Assembly (NCBI RefSeq): GCF_000317515.1
Contig: NC_019738.1
Span: forward strand, 7,032,001 to 7,096,000
Reading direction: 5' to 3'
DNA length: 64,000 bases
From: Allocoleopsis franciscana PCC 7113
GTDB taxonomy: Bacteria > Cyanobacteriota > Cyanobacteriia > Cyanobacteriales > Coleofasciculaceae
Shown here one piece after another: positions 1 through 7,280 of the stretch; position 1 is the first letter of the stretch, and every line of letters begins with the position of its first letter. The notes under the pieces were generated by a model, which had not been told where the DNA came from, ran no database searches, and saw only the letters and a program-made list of their open reading frames with translations. The position numbers and the translations under genes are program-made.

Positions 1-184
1 CAAAAACTCTGCTAGGGTTAATGGTTTCGTAGGGATTTGAACCATAGTTTCAAGCTCTGATGCCGAATATATTGATTATCTCAATTTTCTATTAATAGTA
101 GCGAAATGAACGGGAGGTTAGGATAGCGATCGGATTTTGAAATTGGACTTTTAGGTTATATTATATCTTGCTTGCACCAAGCCC

Positions 185-303
185 TGGCGATTGAAATCGC
201 GGCTATATAAATAAAGTCCGCCTACGCGGACTAACGTAAAATGAAGGGTTTTGAAGCCTGCCTCCGCAGGCTTTGTTTGTGTAGCCCCAGACTTCCAATC
301 TGT
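185..303. repeat. Palindromic MITE-like cyanobacterial repeat
   Basis: Two short stems are visible: GTCCGC-CTAC-GCGGAC at 216-231 and AAGCCTGC-CTCC-GCAGGCTT at 254-273, separated by about 22 bases. The outer ends (GATTGAAATCGCGGCTA near 189 and TAGCCCCAGACTTCCAATC near 282) are imperfect inverted repeats of each other. This layout matches the short dispersed palindromic elements common in filamentous cyanobacteria (family resemblance from memory). It directly abuts the truncated coding remnant at 313-522, so the element may have caused that truncation. Confidence 0.7.
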
Positions 304-312
304 GGGTGATAA

Positions 313-522
313 GGTGCAAGATCTGATAATAACAAAATTAAAGATCAGCCACCAAGTGGATATCGGTCTGAGATGCCTGTAGATGAACAAGTATTGGAAA
401 AAATCTTAGCCACACACTTCTGCTCTACTGGAATGTTCGATGATGATTATGATAGCTTTCTAAAGTCAAGAGCTAAATTAATTTTGGCAAGAGCCGAAGA
501 GCTATCACAGTGCGATCGCTAG
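313..522 (+). pseudogene. C-terminal gene remnant, family unknown
   Basis: An open frame follows the stop at 310-312 and runs to TAG at 520-522. It encodes about 69 residues, the last 49 of which could start at ATG 373. The translated end is acidic and helical with protein-like composition (MPVDEQVLEKIL, then STGMFDDDYDSF, then KLILARAEEL) and reads like the C-terminus of a longer protein. No start codon with a ribosome binding site is visible, and the repeat at 185-303 occupies the upstream side. I read it as the 3' end of a gene cut by the repeat. A DUF262-type endonuclease tail is one possibility, which I cannot confirm. Confidence 0.45.
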
Positions 523-565
523 CTTTTCTTGTCATCACACTCTGATAATTTCAATCCTGCAACGT

Positions 566-1141
566 CTAATCAGGGAATGCAAATCCTGTGCGAGGATCGC
601 GGATATAAAGCCCTAGAACTAACGATTCCATCACCGTTTCCCATACGGGAATCAGGCGCTCGGCATCATCTGCCCAATAGTCAAACGTAATCAAACACTG
701 AACTCCAGAACCTAACCCAATAGCAATTCGGGAATAGGCTTCGCGGTTTTCTTGAGGGTCAATAAATTTGATTTGACTCCAAACGATGCGGGCTGTTTGG
801 CGCTTCAATTGAATCACTTCTCCTCGCTCGATTACATTCCGCTTCTCCTCTCGAATCGTCTTTTTTAATAGCGATACTAAGGGAAACTCTGCCCAGTTGC
901 CAGGGGGTAGCAAATTAAAGGAAGCTTCTAAGCGACAGTCATCATTCGGCGGCTTTTTGTCGAGAAACCGGAACGACTTTGTATCCGGTTCAAAATGCCA
1001 ATCTTCGGGCACATCGAAGCGCAACGCTCCTCGCCCTGCGACAAAGATCCGAGTTCCTGGCTTTGATTCCCAGTTGTGGTCTTCTTTGAGTTCTAGAGTT
1101 TCCTTAATCCATTGGAGATTATGCTTTTTGCGTTTAGCCAT
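566..1141 (-). CDS. Conserved hypothetical protein, 191 aa
   Basis: A soluble 191-residue protein with a lysine-rich N-terminus (MAKRKKHNLQWIKETLEL) and no signal peptide or membrane segment. A central region rich in aromatic and acidic residues (FDVPEDWHFEPDTKSFRFLDKKPP) and regular beta-like stretches toward the C-terminus suggest a compact single domain. The length, codon use and absence of internal stops support a real gene. I do not recognise the family. It is followed on the same strand, 53 bases upstream of its start, by the end of the methyltransferase-HIT gene, so the two could be co-transcribed. Function unknown. Confidence 0.7.
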   Translation of the reverse strand: MAKRKKHNLQWIKETLELKEDHNWESKPGTRIFVAGRGALRFDVPEDWHFEPDTKSFRFLDKKPPNDDCRLEASFNLLPPGNWAEFPLVSLLKKTIREEKRNVIERGEVIQLKRQTARIVWSQIKFIDPQENREAYSRIAIGLGSGVQCLITFDYWADDAERLIPVWETVMESLVLGLYIRDPRTGFAFPD

Positions 1142-1194
1142 AGCAACTCCATGTGTTGACCTCTTTCTTATTTTGCCGTGTCTGGCTCAAGAAC

Positions 1195-2079
1195 TCAAAG
1201 AACTTTATTCTTTACGGCTAATTTCTCAGGTTTTTTGGGAATCACATATCTCATCCCGCCTTTAGCACCAACGGTATCCCCTTGGTAACGAGGGATAATA
1301 TGAATATTAGCGTGCATCATCGTTTGACCTGCGTCCCTATTGATATTTATGCCCACATTAAACCCATCAGGGCAAAATTCTTGGCTTAACATTTCTTGCA
1401 CTTTGTTAGCCATAAACCAGCAGGCCGATTGTTCTTTAAAGGGTAGTTCAAAATAATTAGCGACATGACGCTTCGGTACAATCAGTACATGGCCTTTACT
1501 TCGAGGATAACCATCAAACATGGCATAAGCTGTTGCTGACTCGGTTAGCAAAGTTAGATTTTTATGAGGGTTGCAGAATATGCAATGGTTAGATGAATTT
1601 CTTTGGTGATTATAATGACTGTACTCGTAAATTTCGCAAGACTCATCTAAGTGAATTGATTTAAAGGGAAGTTTAACAATGCACTGATAAGTAGGCCGTT
1701 TGTGAATGTAATGTTCTCGAAACCCTTCTTTTTTTATATCTCTTCTCACAGCATAATAAACTTTCCCTCCCGGCTTCAAGAAATGCGAAACTTCCATTAA
1801 AACATTAGCTTGTTCTTCAAGAAACAAAACGTTTAAAACATAAAAGCAAATTATGGTATCGAATTTATGGGTAGGATATTGCGGTAAATGATAAGGGTCA
1901 TAACCCGTGATATCAAAGCCTTTTTGTTGTAATAATTTAGTGTCATTGCCGAAACCGCAGCCAAAATCTAAAATTTGGCCTTGGAGCAGATTTTTTTCTA
2001 ACAATAACTGTGCCGGAAATGAAAGTTTAACTCTTTCTATGGCTGTGAGGTGGCTAAACTTATTTTTTTGCTTTTGCAT
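1195..2079 (-). CDS. Class I SAM methyltransferase fused to HIT-domain protein
   Basis: Residues about 1-140 form a class I methyltransferase: the SAM-binding glycine loop is ILDFGCGFGNDTKLL (about 36-50), followed by the acidic beta-2 end ITGYDPY. Residues about 165-285 form a HIT (histidine triad) domain: CIFCN, GHVLIVPKRHV and a terminal GGMRYVIP. In the family the triad is H-x-H-x-H before IPRY; here the sequence is H-A-N-I-H, so the central histidine, the nucleophile in HINT and Fhit enzymes, is Asn (codon AAT). The hydrolase half may therefore be a nucleotide-binding rather than catalytic domain. The fused architecture is known among bacterial proteins; the substrate of either half is not. 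Start ATG at 2079 is the only ATG that includes the SAM loop. Confidence 0.85.
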   Translation of the reverse strand: MQKQKNKFSHLTAIERVKLSFPAQLLLEKNLLQGQILDFGCGFGNDTKLLQQKGFDITGYDPYHLPQYPTHKFDTIICFYVLNVLFLEEQANVLMEVSHFLKPGGKVYYAVRRDIKKEGFREHYIHKRPTYQCIVKLPFKSIHLDESCEIYEYSHYNHQRNSSNHCIFCNPHKNLTLLTESATAYAMFDGYPRSKGHVLIVPKRHVANYFELPFKEQSACWFMANKVQEMLSQEFCPDGFNVGININRDAGQTMMHANIHIIPRYQGDTVGAKGGMRYVIPKKPEKLAVKNKVL

Positions 2080-2103
2080 GGAAACTGAAGAAATTAAGTT
2101 GTT

Positions 2104-2137
2104 AATTAAATAGCCTAAGCTAGGCGGCTATTTAATT
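2104..2137. terminator. Intergenic inverted repeat, possible terminator
   Basis: A perfect 12-bp stem, AATTAAATAGCC at 2104-2115 with GGCTATTTAATT at 2126-2137, surrounds a 10-base loop that can itself form GCCTA/TAGGC. It lies downstream of the zinc metallopeptidase gene and upstream of the methyltransferase-HIT start. There is no long T-run on the minus strand, so termination is plausible but not certain. Confidence 0.5.
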
Positions 2138-2242
2138 CTTCAGTACGATTACTGAATCAAAAAAACAACAAAAATTCTTCTCGGTGATGCTACGGAAGCC
2201 ATCACTCCAGCACTTAAGGACAGCAGACTATATGGAAACAAT

Positions 2243-3103
2243 TTAAGGATTTGCTACAGCAAAGGTATTACATTGCTTCGGATCGCCGGTCTGAATACCC
2301 TGCTTGAACCAGCGAACACGTTGGGCTGAACTACCATGGGTAAACGCCTCTGGGACAACATAGCCTTTCGCTTGACGTTGCAAGCGATCGTCCCCAATAC
2401 TGCTGGCAGCATTCAGCGCCTCTTCAATGTCGCCTTCTTCCAGGATTTGCCGCGATCGCTGGGCATGGTGCGCCCAGATGCCAGCAAAACAGTCTGCCTG
2501 TAATTCCTGCCGAACTGAAAGTTGATTCGCTGTTACTTTATCGCTTCGACGCTGCAATGCCTGCACCTTATCGGAAATGCCCATGAGATTCTGGACATGG
2601 TGCCCAACCTCATGAGCAATCACATAGGCTTGGGCAAAGTCTCCGGGTGCCTGGTGGCGAGTCTTCAGATCCTGATAAAAGCTCAAGTCAATGTAGAGCT
2701 TTTGATCGGCGGGGCAATAAAACGGGCCAACGGCTGAGCGGGCATAGCCACAGGCAGAGTTCACAGCTCCCGAAAAAAGAACTAACTTCGGTTCTACATA
2801 AGTCGCTCCCCTTTGCCGAAACAGTGTTTGCCACGTATCCTCTGTATCTGCTAGGACAACGGAAACGAAATCAGCCAAGCGATCATTCGCCCCAGAACCT
2901 TGGGTTTGAGGAGCCTCAGTGCGGGGGCGATCGCTCGGTGCTTCTTGTTGTTGCTCCCAAATCACGCTGGGGTCGCCACCGAGAAGCGCAACAATCACGG
3001 ACAGAATGATTGCCCCAATGCCACCCCCAATTACCGGACCCGACACTCCAGTTCCGCGCCTGTCCTCAACATTCGTGCTTCTACGACCAAATTCCCAACG
3101 CAT
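2243..3103 (-). CDS. Neutral zinc metallopeptidase, YpfJ family
   Basis: A 286-aa protein with the layout of the YpfJ/neutral zinc metallopeptidase family (PF04228). The N-terminus carries the typical RRS/N and RRG motif, then one membrane helix (about residues 20-42, Gly/Ile/Val-rich). A Pro/Gln-rich linker follows, and a C-terminal domain has the HEVGHH zinc site at 164-169. Downstream signatures QLSVRQELQADCFAGIWAH and GDDRLQ are characteristic of the family. The protein is expected to be membrane-anchored with the catalytic domain on the periplasmic side; natural substrates are unknown. It starts at ATG 3103 and its length is normal for the family. Confidence 0.9.
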   Translation of the reverse strand: MRWEFGRRSTNVEDRRGTGVSGPVIGGGIGAIILSVIVALLGGDPSVIWEQQQEAPSDRPRTEAPQTQGSGANDRLADFVSVVLADTEDTWQTLFRQRGATYVEPKLVLFSGAVNSACGYARSAVGPFYCPADQKLYIDLSFYQDLKTRHQAPGDFAQAYVIAHEVGHHVQNLMGISDKVQALQRRSDKVTANQLSVRQELQADCFAGIWAHHAQRSRQILEEGDIEEALNAASSIGDDRLQRQAKGYVVPEAFTHGSSAQRVRWFKQGIQTGDPKQCNTFAVANP

Positions 3104-3330
3104 AACCGAGACTCTCCAAACTACTGAACTGGGCTACGAGTGAGTAAGGTGCGTAGACGCAAAGCAGCTTGTCGTCAGATCTCGCACCCTAACAAAACTT
3201 TTCCTAATTCAACTCACCAAAAATATTAGTGATTTCATTGAGCGAGCTCCTCTGTCAGAGGGATTGCGCTGGTTGACTCTAGAGTCCTCCTTCAGGAGTG
3301 CTAATCGCGGTTATCACTTGATTTCAAAAC

Positions 3331-4074
3331 TTACAGCACTGTCATTACCTTAAGTAACTCTGCGGACAAATCTATGTTAGAACCATCTTTTTTTTGAAAT
3401 AAGACGCCTGCCAAAAAGTAAATATTTTGGGAATAGAATGCTTTGCGATTTTTCCGCAGTTCCATAATAGCTGTTTTTACTTTGGGTTCACAGCTATAGT
3501 ACCCAAACGTCAGGGGAGCAATCATAAAATCAACTACATGATAACCCTGAGCAAGTGCATAATCAATGGTCTCGACTGGATTGGAGTAAGCCGAAATCAT
3601 CAACATCACATTCTCACAACCCAGTGATAAAAGCCGTTTAGTAATGGTTGCTCCATCCTCACCACCATGTAGAGAAGGCATGTAGAGATTGTCATCGGGA
3701 GCGGGAAGGTAAGGAGGATTGGCAATGAGGTAACTGGCACTAGAGGCAAAGTTTTTGAAGAAACATTTGTTATGAATCGTATATTGATGTTCGAGTTGAT
3801 ATTGCTCAATTCTAGACCGACCGAGTTCACAAGCCGCAGAGTTCAATTCATAACCTTGAATAAACCCATCAAATTGACTTTTCAGCAAACCACTAATGAC
3901 CGGACTCCCGTCTCCGGCACCAAATTCGACAACTGAATCAAAACGAGTGCAGTTCTTCAGCACCATTTTCTCTAGACATTGGGAATAAAATTGAGACTCT
4001 TCAGGACAAAAGAAAACTTTGTTGGGTGAATAGGATTGAACGGCTGTGTTCGAGGTTAATAATACTTCTTGCAT
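3331..4074 (-). CDS. NPPY-type SAM-dependent methyltransferase
   Basis: A 247-aa class I methyltransferase. The SAM loop is VVEFGAGDGSPVISGLL (about residues 48-64), and the catalytic motif ANPPYLPAP (about 117-125) is the (N/D)PPY signature of enzymes that methylate amino or amide nitrogen, such as HemK/PrmC. The region between contains GYELNSAACELGRSRIEQY, the ribose-binding acidic strand. It lacks the PrmC N-terminal helical domain, so it is probably not the release-factor methylase. The start at ATG 4074 lies 77 bases downstream of the end of the iron-containing redox enzyme gene on the same strand, consistent with co-transcription. The substrate is unknown. Confidence 0.8.
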   Translation of the reverse strand: MQEVLLTSNTAVQSYSPNKVFFCPEESQFYSQCLEKMVLKNCTRFDSVVEFGAGDGSPVISGLLKSQFDGFIQGYELNSAACELGRSRIEQYQLEHQYTIHNKCFFKNFASSASYLIANPPYLPAPDDNLYMPSLHGGEDGATITKRLLSLGCENVMLMISAYSNPVETIDYALAQGYHVVDFMIAPLTFGYYSCEPKVKTAIMELRKNRKAFYSQNIYFLAGVLFQKKDGSNIDLSAELLKVMTVL

Positions 4075-4151
4075 GGTACAAATCTTGCTATTCGCTTTCA
4101 GAATGAGGGGTATTCGATACTGGTCTAGGAACTATCTCAACGGATGCTAAA

Positions 4152-5264
4152 TTAAGCGGATTGCTCTGCCTGTTTGATGCAGCGAATGATCGCTGCACCG
4201 GCCCGATCGCCCATCCATTTTTCTTGGTCATAACCGAGTACCAGTTCCCAGGCATCCTCTGGGTATTGGTCTACTAAGGGTAAGGCTACGTCCTGCAACA
4301 TCCATTGACCGTGTCGTTCATCTTCCCGGATGTGCAGTTCCCAGTAACCCATCGCCGTGTCTGAAAGCTGTAATCTTTCTGCGGCACTCATGTAATCTTT
4401 ATAGATGGAAGGGCCAGCAATTTCAAAGTAAGTAAGTCCACCGTTGTAGCGGAGAAAATGCCGCTTGCATTCTGTTAGTAAGAAGTTGTGATTGATACAA
4501 GCTAACAGTTCCCAAGGAACGATATCAAAGTATCCCTCTGGCTGAGTATTAAGCCCTAACTCCGCCATCATTTTGGCGAAAAAGGTAGAGTGTTTCCGGG
4601 TGAAGCGGCCATTCCCGTATTCCTCCAATAACACACGGATTAATGTAGCTTGTACTTCGTTGCTAGCACCGCCTAGAATTCGCGATAGACGGCTGGCTTC
4701 CACTAATCCATCTAGAGAGGCGATCGCTAACAGATGCCGATATCCTTCCAGCGTCATTTCTTGCCGTAGATATTGCTTGTTCTCTGTTAACGTGGGATTC
4801 AAGTCAGCCTCACACCGCTCAATCAGTGCCTGCTGGGCGTCTAATTGCCGTAATTGTGCAACATCAAGTTGTGCCAGTTCCCACACTTGCCAAACCGATT
4901 CAATCTGATCGCGTACCCATTGCAAATAATACGAACGCTCGTTTTTGTAGCGTCGTAAATCATCGTACCAGAACAAATTAAGCCGATTAATATGATATAG
5001 AATGCGCTGCAAAAATAAGTGCGCTGTCTCTACTTCCTCAACTGACGCGTGTTCTGTGTAAGCTCTGCTCAGAGCTGTGGCGACCGCTGCTTCAAAATTA
5101 CGTACTAATTCAGGGTGAGTATCTACCTGTCGGTCTAAATTTTCATGGGTAAGTAGTTGAATGAATTGTTGTTCGGCTTCGATATAATTGGGGGATTGAG
5201 CAGCCGATGACAATTCTTTGGATATCCCTTTAATCAGGCGATCGGGACTCAAAGCTACGGTCAT
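4152..5264 (-). CDS. Iron-containing redox enzyme, haem-oxygenase-like di-iron (HDO) family
   Basis: A 370-aa, almost wholly helical protein. The C-terminal third carries the signatures of the Haem_oxygenas_2 (PF14518) family: FFAKMMAELGLN, INHNFLLTECKRHFLRYNGGLTYFE, and GYWELHIREDERHGQW. The last of these supplies a cluster of His and acidic residues that in this superfamily ligate two irons. Characterised relatives (UndA, BesC, SznF central domain, CADD) carry out O2-dependent oxidation of fatty acids or amino acids; the substrate here cannot be read from sequence. It sits between the NPPY methyltransferase and a 2OG oxygenase, all on the minus strand. ATG 5264 is a reasonable start. Confidence 0.8.
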   Translation of the reverse strand: MTVALSPDRLIKGISKELSSAAQSPNYIEAEQQFIQLLTHENLDRQVDTHPELVRNFEAAVATALSRAYTEHASVEEVETAHLFLQRILYHINRLNLFWYDDLRRYKNERSYYLQWVRDQIESVWQVWELAQLDVAQLRQLDAQQALIERCEADLNPTLTENKQYLRQEMTLEGYRHLLAIASLDGLVEASRLSRILGGASNEVQATLIRVLLEEYGNGRFTRKHSTFFAKMMAELGLNTQPEGYFDIVPWELLACINHNFLLTECKRHFLRYNGGLTYFEIAGPSIYKDYMSAAERLQLSDTAMGYWELHIREDERHGQWMLQDVALPLVDQYPEDAWELVLGYDQEKWMGDRAGAAIIRCIKQAEQSA

Positions 5265-5483
5265 ATTATGATGCCTTAAAATCTTTGTGGAGTTTGTTGT
5301 TATGTATCGCTGACAAGGGAAACAGCGTTAAGAATTGTGTTTGTCAACGTAATACAACGATATACAAGTCTCTTCCTCTGTTCCGTCCATCCTTGGACAG
5401 AATCACCGTTATCAACGAACTCCACAACAAAACCGAGATTCCTACCTAAAGGGGTTTGACGAAAGCTTCATTGAACCCCCAAC

Positions 5484-6152
5484 TTACTTCCGTTTTACCT
5501 TCATTGCCCTAGACTCCACTGTAAAGGCTGGAATCTCTTGCAATACAGTGTCACTCAAACTGTATTGTTCGCACACTAAACTTAGACGAGTGCCAGTGGT
5601 TTTAACGGCATTAACCGAATGGGTCAGGTCGCCTTGAAAATACAACAATGTGTTAATTTGTGGCTTAATCTGCCCGACTTGCTGTTTATGCCGACGCAAC
5701 ACTAGCTCTCCTCCTTGCAAATTAGGTGGCACCTGCACATAAAGCACACTAACAACTACGGGAGGTTCAACGGTTTTGCAATAAGAGCGCAGGGAGCGAT
5801 CAATATGTGGATCGACGCGAGATCCTTCTTTGAGTAACAATGGGTTGAGGTAGAACGCATTACAGGTAGGCTGTAGCGCTCGTTCTAGATAAGGCTTAAA
5901 GAAGGGAAACCGCCGTTCCACTTCCCCAATTTCTGAACGTTGAAACACCACGGAAAATCCTTTAGTGCCAACAAAGTCGCGGTTGAGGTTATTGATAGTC
6001 AGGTAAGAACAAGCCAATATCCCTCCTCGCAAGTCGTTGAGTTCATTGATGGGCAAGGCATTGGGCTGTTGAGAATAGTAGTTGCTCAAGGAATTCAGGA
6101 ATTTCAAGGACGTACTAATCCCATCATCTCTGTTTTGGGCAACACTCGCCAA
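5484..6152 (-). CDS. 2OG-Fe(II) dioxygenase (prolyl 4-hydroxylase-like)
   Basis: A 222-residue protein with the double-stranded beta-helix oxygenase signature. The iron triad is H116-x-D118 (in VDPHIDRS) and H178 (in GDLTHSVNAV), and R189 (TGTRLSLV) is placed to bind 2-oxoglutarate. GGELVLRR and NTLLYFQGDLTHSV match P4Hc-type enzymes. The start is unclear: the frame opens only at TTG 6152, there is no in-frame ATG before the conserved part, and a stop lies about 24 bases further upstream, so the N-terminus may be eroded or use TTG. It lies 219 bases upstream of the di-iron protein on the same strand, suggesting a shared pathway. The substrate is unknown. Confidence 0.8.
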   Translation of the reverse strand: MASVAQNRDDGISTSLKFLNSLSNYYSQQPNALPINELNDLRGGILACSYLTINNLNRDFVGTKGFSVVFQRSEIGEVERRFPFFKPYLERALQPTCNAFYLNPLLLKEGSRVDPHIDRSLRSYCKTVEPPVVVSVLYVQVPPNLQGGELVLRRHKQQVGQIKPQINTLLYFQGDLTHSVNAVKTTGTRLSLVCEQYSLSDTVLQEIPAFTVESRAMKVKRK

Positions 6153-6280
6153 ATTCAGGCGGTAACAATCAGCTCAAAAGCTTAGCAGAGATGCTTTTCA
6201 TTCACTTGAGTTCTCAAAAAATATCGGATGATTAACAGGTTGATTGAGCCTTAAATTTTGAGACTCTCTTCTCTTCTAGA

Positions 6281-6373
6281 TTAAGGATTAATAACGCCAT
6301 AGTAAATGGCGGCAACCGAAAAAAGACTGACTAGAAAAATCGCTGTTACAATTCTGAAACCCAATGCGTTCAT
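6281..6373 (-). CDS. Candidate 30-aa single-span membrane miniprotein
   Basis: ATG at 6373 opens a 30-codon frame ending at TAA 6281-6283. The peptide begins MNALGFRIVTAIFL and ends AAIYYGVINP, with a continuous hydrophobic segment of about 20 residues after a single Arg, as in small photosystem or cytochrome subunits. It does not match PsbX, PsbM, Psb30, PsaM, PsaI, PetL, PetM, PetN or PsaX as I remember them, although the AAxYYG end slightly recalls PsaX. An AGGAGG lies about 25 bases upstream of the ATG, too far for a normal ribosome binding site. Comparative conservation is needed before accepting it. Confidence 0.4.
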   Translation of the reverse strand: MNALGFRIVTAIFLVSLFSVAAIYYGVINP

Positions 6374-6432
6374 TGCTTTTATTAGACAGCTTTGTAGTTC
6401 CTCCTATACTTCAGCAATGTATTAGAAGTAGC

Positions 6433-6452
6433 ATCCTACTTTAGAATAGGAT
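6433..6452. promoter_or_regulatory. Palindrome in divergent intergenic region
   Basis: ATCCTA at 6433-6438 pairs with TAGGAT at 6447-6452 across 8 bases. It lies between the minus-strand miniprotein/oxygenase side and the plus-strand HAD gene, where a regulator site would be expected. No known consensus is recognised. Confidence 0.25.
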
Positions 6453-6552
6453 TAGATGAAATTTAGGAGTTACCCTTCTCTTCTGATTGGAAGATGAGTT
6501 AATTAATTTTCTATGTCATACTCGGAAAATTAAAGGTAACCAGAGGTCTTTC

Positions 6553-7221
6553 ATGGCATTAGAAGGAGTGATTTTAGACGTTGATGGAACCCTGGTTTTG
6601 AGCAATGATGCTCATGCTCAAGCCTGGGTTGAGGCATTTGCCGAGCATGGCTATGAAGTGCCCTTTGAGCGAGTGCGACCACTCATTGGTATGGGAGGAG
6701 ACAAAGTTATTCCCAGGATGGTGCCGGAACTGAACGCTCAAGAGGGACCAGGAAAGGCGATCGCAAACCGACGCAAAGAACTGATCATCAACAAATTTGG
6801 ACCGAAGCTGACCTCCGCTAACGGCACTAGGGATTTAGTGTTAAAGATGCGGCAATCTGGTTTGCATCTAGTCATTGCCAGTTCAGCGACAACTCAAGAG
6901 CTTGGTATTTTACTCAAGGCTGCCCAAGTCGATGATTTGCTCCAGGAAGCAACCACATCGAGTGATGCGGACGCCTCTAAGCCTGCCCCCGACATCGTAG
7001 AAGCCGCCTTGAGCAAAGCACAAATGGAACCTGACAACGTGGTGATGTTAGGAGATACACCCTACGATGTTGAATCGGCAGGCCAAGCGGGAGTCGGTGT
7101 GATTGCCCTACGCTGCGGTGGCTTTAGTGACGAGCAACTATCGGGAGCGATCGCCATTTACGATGACCCGGCTGATCTGCTGAAGCACTATGACCATTCT
7201 CCCCTTGCCCAAGCGGCTTGA
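6553..7221 (+). CDS. HAD-superfamily hydrolase (phosphatase/phosphomutase-like)
   Basis: Counting from ATG 6553, the nucleophile motif VILDVDGTLV is at residues 6-15, with Asp9 and Asp11. Motif II is VIASSATT and motif III/IV is KPAPDIVEAAL...VVMLGDTPYDVESAGQAG. The cap region after motif I is helical (subfamily I cap, as in phosphoglycolate phosphatase and beta-phosphoglucomutase). The protein is soluble, 222 aa, and expected to hydrolyse a small phosphate ester in the cytoplasm; the substrate cannot be assigned. A TTG at 6487 extends the frame by 22 residues with no conserved sequence, so ATG 6553 is preferred. Confidence 0.85.
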   Translation: MALEGVILDVDGTLVLSNDAHAQAWVEAFAEHGYEVPFERVRPLIGMGGDKVIPRMVPELNAQEGPGKAIANRRKELIINKFGPKLTSANGTRDLVLKMRQSGLHLVIASSATTQELGILLKAAQVDDLLQEATTSSDADASKPAPDIVEAALSKAQMEPDNVVMLGDTPYDVESAGQAGVGVIALRCGGFSDEQLSGAIAIYDDPADLLKHYDHSPLAQAA

Positions 7222-7280
7222 ATCGGGATTGGCTCGAATTGCCTCAACAAGGCGCAATCGCCTCTTACTGATGTGCAAAG

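Noticed and set aside
1-60. Possible tRNA T-arm (GGTTCAAATCC on the minus strand)
   Set aside because: Neither acceptor nor anticodon stem can be formed around it.
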